Numbered from the stretch's first letter, positions 23,359 to 34,141 are shown. The stretch is DNA of 64,000 nucleotides from Eutypella sp. D-1 (GCA_023313575.1 JAJTTP010000018.1:558001-622000), one strand, 5' to 3'. The notes: generated by a model from the letters alone, not told the origin. Translations and numbers: made by a program.

Positions 23359-24453
23359 GTGGTGGGAAGGGGGGGAAACTCTCTCTCTCTCTTTCTCTCT
23401 CGCCGCCCCGTCCGCCCGCCTCACACGATCTATCTATGCCTACTTAGATAGATAGATAAGAGATTATGTATTCTGCCGGAGGTAGAAACCCAAAAACTCA
23501 ATTGTACAAATATTCAGCCTCCCCCCGGCTTTGACGATCTGTTCTGCTCTTGATAATATGTCCTTGACTCGTCATTGTGAAATAACTGACTGTTCATACC
23601 TTCTCGTACCGCGCCAGTCAGCTCAAAGTTCGGTACAGATATTGACTAGCTATGATTCACGTATATACACCATGGCTTAAGAAACTTAGATAACCGAAAA
23701 ACGGCAACAAGGGCCTACTTACGGCCTCATCCAGAGCAGGAGGAGGAAGCGGACTTAAAGGACAGTACGGAGTTAGACATTTATTTATTTGAACTAGATC
23801 CTGGCTTACCCTTACCCCTCTCTGCCCGGCCCTCAAAGATGGATGCGTGCCCCCCGAGAGCTTCCAAGAAAAAGGGGGCCCCACGGCAAAAGAGAAGTAT
23901 AGTATTGTAATTTGCAGAGAATCGCATCGACTGCGCAACCGTGCGTTTCCCGCATGGTATTACATCACACCTAACCTCTCTCCTATTACCTAGAAGAGCG
24001 ACACAAGCCCCCATCCACACCCCCACCCTATCACTGAATAACTCTGAGGAGATCATGCAAAACACTCGCTCGCTAAGTAGTCGGTCTATCTACCAACTGC
24101 CCCGAAAGAGAGAGAGATAGAGAGAGATAACAGTAAACTACACGCTTGCAATTGATCTGCTTATAAGTATATATATAAATAAGTGTGTATATATATAGAC
24201 CCCCGTATGTCCGAACCTGAATGCCAAAAACGTGAGAGAAAGGGCAAATAGAAATAGAAAAAAGTTGCCAAATATATCCCTTACCACCCCCAGCCCTTCA
24301 CCCTTCCATCCATCCATCCAATCAAAAAAAAAAGGTGCACTATAGGTAAGAATCGAATATGTACGTTTCCCAAAAAAAAAAGAATCAACAAACCAAACAC
24401 AAAACACAAACACACAAGCGGTTTCGGGACATCCCCATTTCATTATTCATTAC
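23359..24453. other. Convergent intergenic region, no supported gene
   Basis: About 1.1 kb between the bS21m stop and the hydrolase stop. It contains CT runs (23381-23400), GATA-type repeats near 23446-23460 and GAGA runs near 24106-24126. Nothing gene-like is seen. Confidence 0.6.
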
Positions 24454-25857
24454 CTACTCCACAGTCTGCTCGCCCACCACAGTCCCCTGCTGGACGCGAA
24501 CACAACCATTCTCACTCCGGAGCGGCTTTCCATTAGCGACAGCCCCAACCCCATTCCCAGCCGCAGTCCCCACCACGGCAGCGCCGCCGGGCGGTGGCGC
24601 CGGGACCCCCAGCGTCCTCCGCAGCCAAGCAAGGCGCGTAGCAACAGCGATAACAGAGACAGCGGCGTCGGGGGCGACGCGGTCGAAGGCGTGGGGACAG
24701 CCGGGCCAGGCGTGGAATTCGGCCGCGACGCCGCCCTCCCACAGCCGCGCCGCGAACGCCGCCGCGTCGTCCCGGAACGGGTCCGCTGTCCCGCAGTCCA
24801 GGTACGTCGCTGGTAGCCCCGCCAGGTCTGTTGCCCGGCCGGGGGCTTCGTAGGGGCTTACTGTTTTCGTGGTAGTCGTGCCGTTCCCGTTCTTGTAGAC
24901 GGATATTTCTCCTTTATCATTCTGCTTCTCGTGCGTATTGCCGTTTGTTGTTGTTGGTGTTGAGGACGCCGTTGGTGCCGTGCCTGCCCGGTCGCCTAGT
25001 AGACACCGCCACGCCATGCGGTTGATAGTGGAGTTGTACATGGGACCGGTGGCGTACTGCTGTCCCGCGACAGAGCGGGGGTTCCGGTCGTCGAGCATGG
25101 GGGCTTTGAGGAAGAGGCCGCGGAGCGGAGGGCCAGCGCGGTCGCGGGCCATAAGGGCGACGGCGGCAGCGAGGCCGCCGCCCGCCGAGACGCCGTAAAG
25201 CACGATGCGATCGGGGTCGACAGCGAGCGCGGCGGCGCCTTCGGGACCCGCCGCCCACCGCAGCGCCGCGTAGCACTCCTCCGCGGGCCCCGTGCCCGCG
25301 TTCTCCGGCGCCAGCCCGTACTCCACGCTCACCGTCACGGCCCCCAGCTCCGTCGCCCATAGCACGCTCATGTCTAGCCCCGCGTACCGGTTTGACCGTA
25401 CCATTGCGCCGCCATGGATGTAGAAGATGCACGGTGGTGGCTGCTGCTTCTGCTCTCCGTTGCATATGTAGTTCTTCTTGCCGTTGCAATTGCCGTTGCC
25501 GTTGCTGTTGCCGTTGCAACCAATGTTGTTGTTGTGATGGTTTCTGACTGCGCCATTCGTGGCTTCTCCTCCCCTTGCGGCCGCAGCGGGTCGCACTACT
25601 GTCAGCGTGAGGGTGGAGCCGTCGCGCACGCCGGGGATAGTCAGGTCCCGGCAGGTGACGCGCTCGTCTCTGAGCAGCGCCTCGGTCCTGGGACGCTCCC
25701 TCTCGAGCGCTTCCTTACGGAGTTTGGCGATGTCGAGGGATTCCAAAAACGACGAGTCGCTATTGTCTGCCGCCGCTGCCTCCGCCGCCGCCCTGACCAC
25801 GGGCTCGATCTCCGGGTCGTACGGCGGCCGGGGGAAGCGGTCGATCGGCTGTCCCAT
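24454..25857 (-). CDS. Alpha/beta-hydrolase fold-3 esterase/lipase-like protein
   Basis: Single exon, 467 residues from the ATG at 25857 (MGQPIDRFPRPPYDPE). The frame continues to an ATG at 26112, but that extension is unlike the family and low in quality, so the inner start is preferred. The HGG oxyanion motif is at 148-150 (FYIHGGAMV), the nucleophile elbow G-V-S-A-G has Ser224, and the likely triad partners are Asp359 (TADPFRDD) and His389 (CPHAFD). This is the hormone-sensitive-lipase-like group, which cleaves short acyl esters and small lactones. Two insertions enlarge it: an Asn/Gly-rich repeat around residues 115-135, encoded by a GTTGCC/GTTGCA array on the plus strand, and a Thr/Asn/Lys-rich stretch around 305-345. 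No signal peptide is visible. The substrate is unknown. Confidence 0.88.
   Translation of the reverse strand: MGQPIDRFPRPPYDPEIEPVVRAAAEAAAADNSDSSFLESLDIAKLRKEALERERPRTEALLRDERVTCRDLTIPGVRDGSTLTLTVVRPAAAARGGEATNGAVRNHHNNNIGCNGNSNGNGNCNGKKNYICNGEQKQQPPPCIFYIHGGAMVRSNRYAGLDMSVLWATELGAVTVSVEYGLAPENAGTGPAEECYAALRWAAGPEGAAALAVDPDRIVLYGVSAGGGLAAAVALMARDRAGPPLRGLFLKAPMLDDRNPRSVAGQQYATGPMYNSTINRMAWRCLLGDRAGTAPTASSTPTTTNGNTHEKQNDKGEISVYKNGNGTTTTKTVSPYEAPGRATDLAGLPATYLDCGTADPFRDDAAAFAARLWEGGVAAEFHAWPGCPHAFDRVAPDAAVSVIAVATRLAWLRRTLGVPAPPPGGAAVVGTAAGNGVGAVANGKPLRSENGCVRVQQGTVVGEQTVE
25478..25532. repeat. GTTGCC/GTTGCA hexanucleotide array inside the hydrolase gene
   Basis: Imperfect hexanucleotide repeat on the plus strand; on the coding strand it encodes an Asn/Gly/Cys-rich run. 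It sits in a surface insertion before the HGG motif. Confidence 0.7.
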
Positions 25858-27529
25858 GGTATGGATATGTGTAGCTCGGGTATAACGTATATATCTATGT
25901 AATGTCGTTGGGTGGTGAGTATAAGACAGCAGAGAGAGAGAAACAAGGCAAGTATAGGTATGGCCAGGCAGAAGGATCGTCAGTACGACAGCGCGCACTT
26001 GGGGATTCACGAGCTTCGATGCCTCTTCTATATGTGTTCTAAGCAAAGCATAGATGTATGCTTCAGGGGGGCAAGGAGGGGCCGATGGGGCCAGCACATG
26101 AAGCGGTGACAAGACAGACAGGCGCGTAGCTTCGACCAGGCAACTAGCCCCAGGGGGTGGGAGGGATTCCGGAAGATCTAGATTTCTTAGTTTACCTTAG
26201 GGTGGTGGGCCGTTCCGGAGTACAGGTAATTATAGCGGTACCTAATAAGGCATCGATGGGCGGCCTGAAGCACATTGACTGTCCAGACGGGTATATTTCC
26301 GAGATATCACATCTTATATACATGTGGGCTAGCGAGTGGGCTGGCCCTGCCTACCTTCTATTTTGGCTGCCCTGTATGGAGCGACAGCTCATTGCCGGGA
26401 TTGGTGGGGGAGCGGGGGGGAAGAAAAGGAGGGTGTGGAGGTATGGATATGTAGGACAGATAGGAGAAGGGGGGGGGGGAGGGGGGTTGCAGGGGGGTTC
26501 AGGAAAGGACGTCTCGTCGTCGTCAAAAGGGCCGTCAGTGAACATTTCGCGCGATCTGGAAAGATCCGGATCGAGAGGATGGCGGTTTCAGCAACGGTGA
26601 CAGCCAATCAAGCCGTCCCCGCCCGCAGGTGGAGGGTGCGCCGTTAACCCGGTTTTAGACCAAACGGAGGCGCCTGGGAAGACCAGGAAACCCCGCTTTG
26701 CTGGTCGCCGCGCACCTGTGAGAGAGCGCGTGAGAGACTTTGTTATGTACGTTGTGAGCCACCTACTAATGTAGAAAACGAATTCTCCGGCTTGCTGCGG
26801 GTTAGTAGGCGTTGTGACATGGTAGGGTAGGACAGGGCAGGGCCAAGGCCAAAGGTAAGACATATATTTTTTGGCTGCGTGTTGTTGTCGAGCCCCAGCG
26901 TTCGACAAACTACCCAACCCCCCCTCCCCCCCTCTCGGTGTTCGCGCAAGAGGCCATACTCCGTATACTACTACACTACACTTACCACATTGACAGATGC
27001 AGTCTAGATCTGTTATGAAGATCGGAATCGGAGAGTCGTAACTCTTGTGAATCCGTTAGTTAAAGGGGTTGCTGGGTGCGGTTCCGCAACTACAAATAGC
27101 TGCGGTTCCGCAATTGCATATAGCTGCATGTGCTTCATTACTTAGTATCAATTATCACGATGATCTTAGCGGTCGGTCCAGGGGTAACTTTTGAGGTGGG
27201 AAGGTCTAAGGTTACAGAATTGAATACCAGGTTGTCGGGAGGTCCATGTATGTATGGAATGAAACTTGGGTAGCCAAACTAGTATTATTCAGAGGCTTAG
27301 TCAAATATCGGGGTCTCAGATGCCTCCAACGTGGAAGGTTAGATCATGCATTTGATCAATACCATCGATTATTGAATGCTTCGTCAACTGAATATCCCTC
27401 ATAGTGCAGCGTGGTAACCACCGCACTAAAGTGTGCACGGCCGGTTGATCAGGATGCAACGTCAAATTCCTTCAGACGTAAACTCTTTGATGGAAAAGGA
27501 AACTGGCAATTAGAAAAAGCAACGCAAAA
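25858..27529. other. Intergenic region, no supported gene
   Basis: About 1.7 kb between the divergent hydrolase and YwbE-domain genes. It includes a G-rich stretch at 26402-26500. No frame with a recognisable domain is found. Confidence 0.55.
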
Positions 27530-28129
27530 ATGGCTACACGTCACACGGTTCCGAAAGTCTCCGAGGTCATGCCCGGGGCCCATGTTAGCATCGTTTTGAA
27601 GGTAGACCAGCCTACCGGTCGCGAGGTTCAGGGTACGGTTCGGGATGTCCTCACACGCGGGGACCATCACCGAGGCATTAAGGTTCGCTTAACGGATGGT
27701 CGCATCGGCCGTGTGCAGAGAATGATGTCCGATACCACCGGCTCTTTTATTACTTCCCCGGATGTATCAACAACCGGGAGTTCGGAATCTACCCCGGACG
27801 GATCGACCCGTTCGAGGGGCGGACCGTCTGCGGGACGTGGGCAGCTGCCTCGCTACCGGGATGTTCGTCTCGACGAACCTCTTGACGCCCCGGCTGAACA
27901 GATCGATCTGGCCGCTTACATAGTGCCGAGTAAGCGCAAAGGGAAAGGGAAGAAAGGTCCAAAGGCGGGCCAACCCGCTGATGCGACCGATGGCAATAAT
28001 AATCCTGCTGGTAATGGCTCCGGTACAGCAGCCAACGCCACTGCATCTACTGCTACGTGCCCTGTTTGCAACACCTTCGAGGGCGATGAAGCGGCCGTAG
28101 CTCATCATGTCACTGGTCATTTCGAATAG
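27530..28129 (+). CDS. YwbE-family (DUF2196) protein with C-terminal zinc-finger-like motif
   Basis: Single exon, 199 residues, ATG in good context (CAAAAATGGC). Residues about 13-68 match the small YwbE family known mainly from bacteria: PGAHVSIVLKVDQPTG, then VRDVLTRGDHHRGIKVRL and the closing DGRIGRVQ. A Ser/Thr/Gly-rich linker and a basic block (SKRKGKGKKGPK) follow. The end carries CPVC-x11-HH-x3-H, a compact C2H2 or UBZ-like zinc motif (Cys-Pro-Val-Cys, then His-His and a further His). The function of YwbE proteins is not established; the fold looks like a small nucleic-acid or ribosome-binding beta-barrel, which is my inference. The FAD enzyme gene lies 383 bp downstream on the same strand, with no sign of shared control. 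Confidence 0.82.
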   Translation: MATRHTVPKVSEVMPGAHVSIVLKVDQPTGREVQGTVRDVLTRGDHHRGIKVRLTDGRIGRVQRMMSDTTGSFITSPDVSTTGSSESTPDGSTRSRGGPSAGRGQLPRYRDVRLDEPLDAPAEQIDLAAYIVPSKRKGKGKKGPKAGQPADATDGNNNPAGNGSGTAANATASTATCPVCNTFEGDEAAVAHHVTGHFE

Positions 28130-28512
28130 GAAGCCGTCTTCAGTAACCCTATCGATAACACCATTGCTACAGGGAAACGAAGACGACAAATTTGCCGCCT
28201 GCGTTGGTAGACCTTTGCATCAGATGGCATTATTTTATGAGCACAGAATTAAGGTCTCCTTTGTACGAATGCGATGGCAGCGAAACCAATTGGTGAATGT
28301 CCATCAGGGTATGACGTACGGCTCCTGGACTGGAAAGTGCCCATCAAGGTATCTCGAAGGACCATCAAGGTCCTTGAACGTCATCACCAATCAGGTACAT
28401 CATTGCCCGGAGCACACGACTCGATTATCGATCACTGAGAAATGTCAAGAACACAGCTGTAAACCTAGCAAATATCCTGTTTATCTTCTCCCGTTCTTAT
28501 ATACATGTCAAG
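28130..28512. other. Short intergenic region between same-strand genes
   Basis: It should hold the 3' end of the YwbE-domain gene and the promoter of the FAD monooxygenase-like gene. A TATATA sequence at about 28498-28503 lies too close to the ATG to act as a normal TATA box. Nothing else stands out. Confidence 0.5.
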
Positions 28513-30253
28513 ATGGCGGTACCCGAAGAAAGTGGAATCCACGTTCACGATGTCATCATCGTCGGAGGAGGGCCATCTGGCCTAGCCGTAGCTGCGCGCC
28601 TCTGTGAGGCCTTTCCAGCCGCCAACTTCACCGACGAGGAGCATCAAAGGTACCACTGGCTCAGGAGCCACCGGGATCGGGCGAGCGTGAAGAACTATAA
28701 AACGGGGTCGGAGACGCGGCGCAGATCGGCCGCTGCCGCCTCCCTGGGCAAGGGCGGCCCGGATATGCTGGTGCTCGACGCCGAGGGGCCCCGGTTCATG
28801 GCGCGGTGGGACAGGCTTTTCCGGACGTTCGACATCCCCCACCTCCGCAGCCCGATGTTCTTCCACATCGATCCGCTGGACCGGGACGGGCTCCTGGCGT
28901 ATACGCATTTCCACGAGCGGCTGAGCGAGCTGCGAGAGATTGGCGGCTGCGTCGGCAAGGAAGTGAGCAAGCACAGGAAGAAAAAGCAGAGGGCGAGAAG
29001 ACAGTAAGTCCATATCAATACCGCAACAGTAACGGCATGCACTAACTCGTCCTAGACCGAAGGGAGAGCCTACCATCGATCAACGCGATCGAAACGACTA
29101 CTTCGTCCCATCCACACCTCTGTTCGCCTCCCACTGCACCTGCGTGGCCGACCGGTATGGCTTGCAGAGCAGTATCGTCCGGCAGGAGCAGGTGCAGGAC
29201 CTTACCTACGACTACGTGGAAGAATACTCGCAAAGCGATAAGATATTCACCGTTAAATCCGACAAATCAACCCACCACGCCAAAATAGTCGTGCTGGCCG
29301 TCGGCGGCAACGCGCCGCACATCCCGGGTATGCTACCCATGCAGGAGATGGAAGGTGCGACGCACTCAATGATGATCAAGGAGTTTCCCCCGCAGTACGT
29401 GCAGAAACGGATCGCGGCGCGGGTGCCGACGAGCGTATTGATCGTGGGGGGTGGGTTGACATCGGCGCAGCTGGCCGACGTAGCGATCCGCCGCGGGGTC
29501 AGCAAAGTGTGGCTAATCATGCGCGGGCCGCTGAAGCTCAAGGCGTTCGACATCGGCCTCGAGTGGGTGGGCAAGTTTCGCAACTTCGAACAGGCGGCCT
29601 TCTGGTCCGCGGACACGGACGAGGAGCGCTGGGAGAAGTACGCGCGCGCCCGCGACGGCGGCAGTATTACCCCGTACTATAAGAGAATCATGGACCGACA
29701 CGTCGCATCTGGCAAGTTGCGCGTGTTGCTCCACACTACGGTGTCGCAAAAGGAGTGGGACTCGGAGTCCGAAAGATGGTCGGTCCAACTATCGAGCAAG
29801 GATGGTAGCCGGCATGCTAGCGACAGTGATAATGATGACGAGGAGCTGCAGGCGGCGAAAATGACAACGCTCCCATCGGTCGACCACATCTACTTCGCGA
29901 CGGGGGTGGGGAGCGACTTCGAGCGGCTCCCGTTCCTGCAGTCGCTGCAAACCCAGTACCCCGTGGCGAACTGCAAGGGGTTTCCGTGCATCACGGAGAA
30001 CATGGCGTGGCGGGACGACGTGCCGCTCTTCATCAATGGCCGGTTCGCCGCGCTTCAGCTCGGGCCCGGTGCACCTAACCTTATCGGCGCTAGACAGGGC
30101 GCCGACCGCATCGCCTGGTCCATCCAGGATATCCTCGGCACAAAGGAAGGCGGTGGTAGTGGAGGGGATGCTCCAGGGGCGAAGCAGAGGGAGGGCAGAT
30201 TTAATTATGTCACGGGCCGGGGCAGTCGCTTCGATGCGCTGGCTGAGAACTAG
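28513..30253 (+). CDS. FAD/NAD(P)-binding monooxygenase-like oxidoreductase (SidA/FMO superfamily)
   Basis: Two exons, 28513-29003 and 29056-30253 (52-bp intron, CACTAAC branch site, TAG acceptor); 562 residues. The N-terminus has the FAD dinucleotide motif GGGPSG (18-23) after a hydrophobic strand. A second Rossmann motif, VGGGLTSAQLA, with its glycines at 295-297 fits NADPH binding, and FATGVG (444-449) is the ATG-type motif found in N-hydroxylating and flavin-containing monooxygenases. This layout resembles ornithine/lysine N-hydroxylases and related fungal FAD oxidoreductases, but the substrate-recognition region is not diagnostic, and no siderophore NRPS lies nearby. The N-terminal domain carries basic, low-complexity stretches (HRKKKQRARRQ) just at the exon junction. 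Probably a soluble oxidoreductase; the reaction is unknown. Confidence 0.85.
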
Positions 30254-30706
30254 ACACACTGTTGCTAATTCCGCTCATGTACGCAGTATGTAGTAGATGC
30301 TGCTCGTCAAAGAGGCCTTATTCAACCGAATGCATCCCCACCTACATAGCACCAGTCTTCAGCTTTATGCACCCAAAAGTGTCTTGTATTAGTAACTACA
30401 AATAGCATACTTAAGTGTTCCGTCTTTTGCAGTCTCTCCGTCCTTGTATTGAGAAAGAGTCATGCGATTTTCAGGCGAGTGATAAACAGCTGGTTACTGG
30501 ATGCATGTAAGAAATCTGATAACTGTCAGTCCTGAAGCTTGAAGGTTGATGGACATTCTCGATCCGACACACCTCATCCCGGCTTAGCGTGCTAAATCCG
30601 ATCCTACCAAAAAACACCAAACCCCTGATAACGCTTGCTTAACGCAAGGATTCCCCGCACACTGCAGGCTACAAGTAAATCAATAACAACTCCAGTTTCT
30701 AACAAT
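30254..30706. other. Intergenic region before the tRNA gene
   Basis: About 450 bases after the FAD enzyme stop. I see no gene. Confidence 0.5.
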
Positions 30707-30803
30707 TGCCGATTGGCCCAGCGGTTAAGGCGTCCGACTGTTATTCAGGTTACTTTCTCTTCGAGAAATCGGAAGATCGTGAGTTCGATCCTCACATTGG
30801 CAG
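30707..30803 (+). tRNA. tRNA-Asn(GTT) with a 24-nt intron
   Basis: A full cloverleaf can be drawn. The acceptor stem TGCCGAT (30707-30713) pairs with ATTGGCA (30796-30802, one G-T pair), with discriminator G30803. The D arm pairs G-C-C with G-G-C around AGCGGTTAA. The anticodon stem TCCGA/TCGGA spans 30733-30737 and 30769-30773, with anticodon GTT at 30740-30742. The T arm GTGAG/CTCAC encloses loop TTCGATC. The intron occupies 30744-30767, directly after position 37, the canonical place for nuclear tRNA introns. It should be removed by the tRNA splicing endonuclease. Confidence 0.9.
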
Positions 30804-30824
30804 AGCGTATTAAACAGTGCAATA

Positions 30825-30832
30825 TTTTTTTT
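30825..30832 (+). terminator. RNA polymerase III terminator (T8)
   Basis: A run of eight T begins 22 bases after the discriminator of the tRNA-Asn gene, the usual distance and form of a Pol III stop. Confidence 0.75.
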
Positions 30833-31628
30833 CCCTTTCGCTCTTCCCCTCTCTTTTTTTTAACAGTACCTACAGATTGTACCCCCCAAAGTTTTTTCCT
30901 TATGTTTTTTGTCCCTTAACAGTTTTTTTTCCCCCAAGCTTATCCACTCATCGAAACGGAAGGATCAACTTGTAAGAACTGGTTCGCCTGTCTGGATTGC
31001 CAATACAGCAAGTAGTCACTACCCGGGTACTTACCTAGGGCATGCAAGCATGTACTTCTAGACTGCTTCCCCTTCAAATCAGATGTCGCCTTAAAATAAG
31101 CAGCATCAGTAAATGCATGATCTGGTTGTTATCCGATGATTACCCGTCTTAAGCATCTAGACCCGCAACGGACCCAATGAGCAAAAATCTTAAAGCTGCA
31201 TATGATCCACCCAGAACCATATTTTGGTCTATTTTGTATCGTAATATGCACCTCATGGAATCATCCCCGGCGTCGCCAAGATATAGAAGCATCGCTGGCA
31301 TCACTAGCATTAGCCTCTCTGAACACGAACGTCAGAAAACGTGCTTTCAGTGAGGTAATTCACATCTCTAGAGCCATCGGGCCGTCAGACCATCAGACTT
31401 GGTCTCCGCATCTTCTCGGCTCGGCTCTGCTTTACGGGGAGTTAGCGGCGCGGGAAAGGAAGGTTGACTATTAAGTAGACACGTAGTTGATACACACGTC
31501 TCTTTATATATATATTGGATTTCCCTTCACCACGTCTCTCGGTCTTGAGTAGTACATCCCTGTCACATAGTGAAGAGTTTGATCAACCAGTTCCGCCATC
31601 ATCAGATATCAGCTCACTACCTGTCAAC
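30833..31628. other. Intergenic region with TATA-like promoter of the acetyltransferase gene
   Basis: About 0.8 kb between the tRNA and the sugar acetyltransferase gene. A TATATATATA stretch at 31505-31514 lies roughly 115 bases before the ATG at 31629 and is a fair TATA-box candidate. No other gene is seen. Confidence 0.5.
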
Positions 31629-32432
31629 ATGGCCAGCACGCAGAAGGACGAGAAGGCGATCGAGGTCGCAAGGGGTCTGGATAACATCCCGTGGTGCGAG
31701 CAATATGAGAGGATGATATCGGGCATGCTGTAGGACAAAATCCACCCATCCTCGTATCTCATTCATTCCCCTGCACGCCGCCGCTCACAGCAGAAACCTC
31801 CAGATATGACTCCTTGGTGCCTGAGCTGGTGGAGAGCCGTTTCCACGCGCGCCGGTTCATGCATAAGTACAACAACCATTTCCCGGATGATGCCACGCCC
31901 GACTCCCTGACCAAGGATCGGGAGCAAATGCTGAGGAGTAAATTCGGACACGTCGGTTCGAACCCCTTCATCGAGCCCCCTGTCAACATCGATTATGGGA
32001 GCAATATCATTATCGGGGACAGCTTCTACTCCAACTTCAAGTAAGCAGTGGCTCCATTGCGCGATCTCGTCGCCGTGTCATCGCTGCATGAATACGCATA
32101 TGCTGATGGCCCGTAGCTTGGTGATCCTGGACTGCGCCCTCGTGACGATTGGGAACAGGGTGATGTTCGGGCCTTTCGTGTCCATCTTTTCGGCGACACA
32201 CGAGACCGAGGTGCAGTCGCGCCGTGACTACATCGAGTACGCCCGCCCCGTCACTATTGGCGACGACTGCTGGATCGGCGGAAACGTCACCATCATGCCT
32301 GGCGTTACCATAGGCAAGGGCTCAACTGTGGCTGCTGGCAGCATCGTCACCCGCGACATCCCCGAGTTCTCCGTCGCCATGGGAACCCCCGCCCGCGTGG
32401 TCAAGAAGGTCACCCCCCTCCCCGACCTATGA
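31629..32432 (+). CDS. Sugar O-acetyltransferase, maltose/galactoside acetyltransferase family (LbH)
   Basis: Three exons, 31629-31729, 31804-32040 and 32117-32432; introns of 74 and 76 bp, phases agree, 217 residues. The N-terminal part (EQYERMISGMLYDSL, then HARRFMHKYN) is the maltose-acetyltransferase cap domain. The rest is a left-handed beta-helix of hexapeptide repeats ending in GDDCWIGGNVTIMPGVTIG, GSTVAAGSIV and AMGTPARVV. SATHETEV carries the expected catalytic His. The enzyme should transfer acetyl from acetyl-CoA to a sugar hydroxyl in the cytosol. Length is close to bacterial and fungal relatives. The physiological acceptor in fungi is generally unclear. The GNAT gene on the other strand ends 268 bp away. 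Confidence 0.92.
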
Positions 32433-32700
32433 TAGATACATGAACCATTGCATGACTGTGCTAGTGAGTTGATCGATGCTACTCGGCCATTCCTCTAAGC
32501 TGTCCTATGTTCAAAAGCTAGAATGAATCACAATAAGAATTCGATGTCTAGCAAATATCACCACTTTTGGACGTAGTATCGTTCCATTCCTGTGAAGGAG
32601 TACCTAGTCAAGTAGTCTACATGATCTATAACAAACCCAGACCACCCCGCTGTCGACCCTATCGACCCAAACCCTGGAGAGCAGTGCAAGCCACCAAATT

Positions 32701-33480
32701 TCACACCGCCAACCTCTTCTCGTAGACGCGGTAGTCGCAGACTCCGGCGAGCAGCGGCGCGTACGCGGGGTAGGCGTCGAAAAACGAACGGGGGCTGTTG
32801 GCGGTCTCGGCATAGCCCATGCGGCTGTACCACGCAGCGAGGCGGACCTTGAACGCGTGCTCGGCGGCGGTCGGGAACAGCAGCTCGATGCGCATGACGC
32901 TGAGCCCCAGGCCCGCACGGCACCTCTCCTCCGCGAACCGCACCATCGCGCGCCCGAGCCCACGGCCATGGTGTCTGGTAGATAGTGCGAGCATACCGAG
33001 GTCGCCTATCATTGTTTCTGTGCCTGTCGTATTGCCTGCTTCCGAGGAGCCCGCTTCTTCCTTCGTAGCGTCGGCGCCCTGTACTACCTTGATACATGCA
33101 CAGCCGATAGCCTCCCTCGTAGAAGCCGTGCCCGTAGCCATTCCATTACCACTACCGGTAACAGCGCCCTCGTTTCCACCAGCATACGCGACGGCGAGCT
33201 CACCGGCCCTAAGCAGCGCCACGATTTGTGAAGCGCTGGTCCGCTGGAACCCGTCCTGCCAGATGCCTACTTCGGCTGCGGCGTACACCTCGTTGACGGT
33301 ACGCACGAGGTGGTCGACGAACGCCGTGTCGTCTGCGGCGGTTGGAGGCGGGATGTCGATCGTGTAGTCCCCGAAAGAGCTTGCAGATGTGGCTGCGGTC
33401 GGGTCATTTGCCGGTGCTAGTGATGGTGGCAGGCTTGGAGATAGGGCGGCGATTTCGCCATTGCTGTTCTGATTGGCCAT
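32701..33480 (-). CDS. GNAT-family N-acetyltransferase
   Basis: Single exon, 259 residues. The acetyl-CoA-binding motif is RHHGRGLGRAMVRFAEERC, preceded by the GDLGMLALS strand, as in GNAT motif A; the C-terminal WYSRMGYAET and YRVYEKRL complete the fold. The N-terminal 40 residues are low-complexity, and a Gly/Thr/Ser-rich insertion (about residues 104-155) interrupts the early core between AVAYAGG and the GDLGML strand. The acceptor amine cannot be deduced. The gene is tail to tail with the sugar O-acetyltransferase; both use acetyl-CoA, but no functional link follows from that. Confidence 0.87.
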   Translation of the reverse strand: MANQNSNGEIAALSPSLPPSLAPANDPTAATSASSFGDYTIDIPPPTAADDTAFVDHLVRTVNEVYAAAEVGIWQDGFQRTSASQIVALLRAGELAVAYAGGNEGAVTGSGNGMATGTASTREAIGCACIKVVQGADATKEEAGSSEAGNTTGTETMIGDLGMLALSTRHHGRGLGRAMVRFAEERCRAGLGLSVMRIELLFPTAAEHAFKVRLAAWYSRMGYAETANSPRSFFDAYPAYAPLLAGVCDYRVYEKRLAV

Positions 33481-34141
33481 CTGTGCCTATTGTTTCACTT
33501 TGCTTAAACTACTGTGCAGTATGCAGTCCGTATTGCTTTTCTCGGGGTTGCATGATATTGTCTCGGTAGCTGGAGGCGGGAGTGAGGATGCAATAATTAA
33601 GACATTCTTTAAGTGAGAGGACGCCAGGGCGCCCCTTCCGTCTAAGATACTACTGTTTATTACGTTTGCACAGGTAAGGGGGGCCAGGCTTCGGTTCCGG
33701 GACGATGGCTACGTGGGACAAGACTATGCAATGCAAATAACGAGTATAGACGTGACCTGGGTACCCTGGCGCAGTATATCCCTTGACAGTATATATGACG
33801 AGACTTCCATCTCTGTGGTAAAGTGGGCCGGCGTAAGGGGTAAGACTCGCGGTAGCAAGGTTCACGATGATAGCGAGGAACAGTTGGTTGGTGCAGGCTT
33901 ACATAGCGGAGGCTTGATATTTACTAGGTAAATCCCTGCGTGATCCAGTCTCATACCCGACACAAAAATACCATACAAAAAAGAAAAGAAAAAGGCATGC
34001 CGTGGAGGCAGAATTGAAGGACAAGATACACCAGTATTTGTGGGTGAATCATTCGCCTATCGATTCCCACACTATCCAGAAAGATAAATAATACACTAAA
34101 ATGAAAAGAGAAGTGAGTGAGTTAGACCCCCGTCTATGCCC
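33481..34141. other. Intergenic region, no supported gene
   Basis: About 660 bases between two minus-strand genes, holding the GNAT promoter and the 3' flank of the small secreted protein gene. Confidence 0.5.

Noticed and set aside
25858..26112. 85-residue N-terminal extension of the hydrolase
   Set aside because: It has an ATG at 26112 but its sequence is unlike the family and resembles translated leader; the MGQPIDRFP start matches a normal hydrolase N-terminus.
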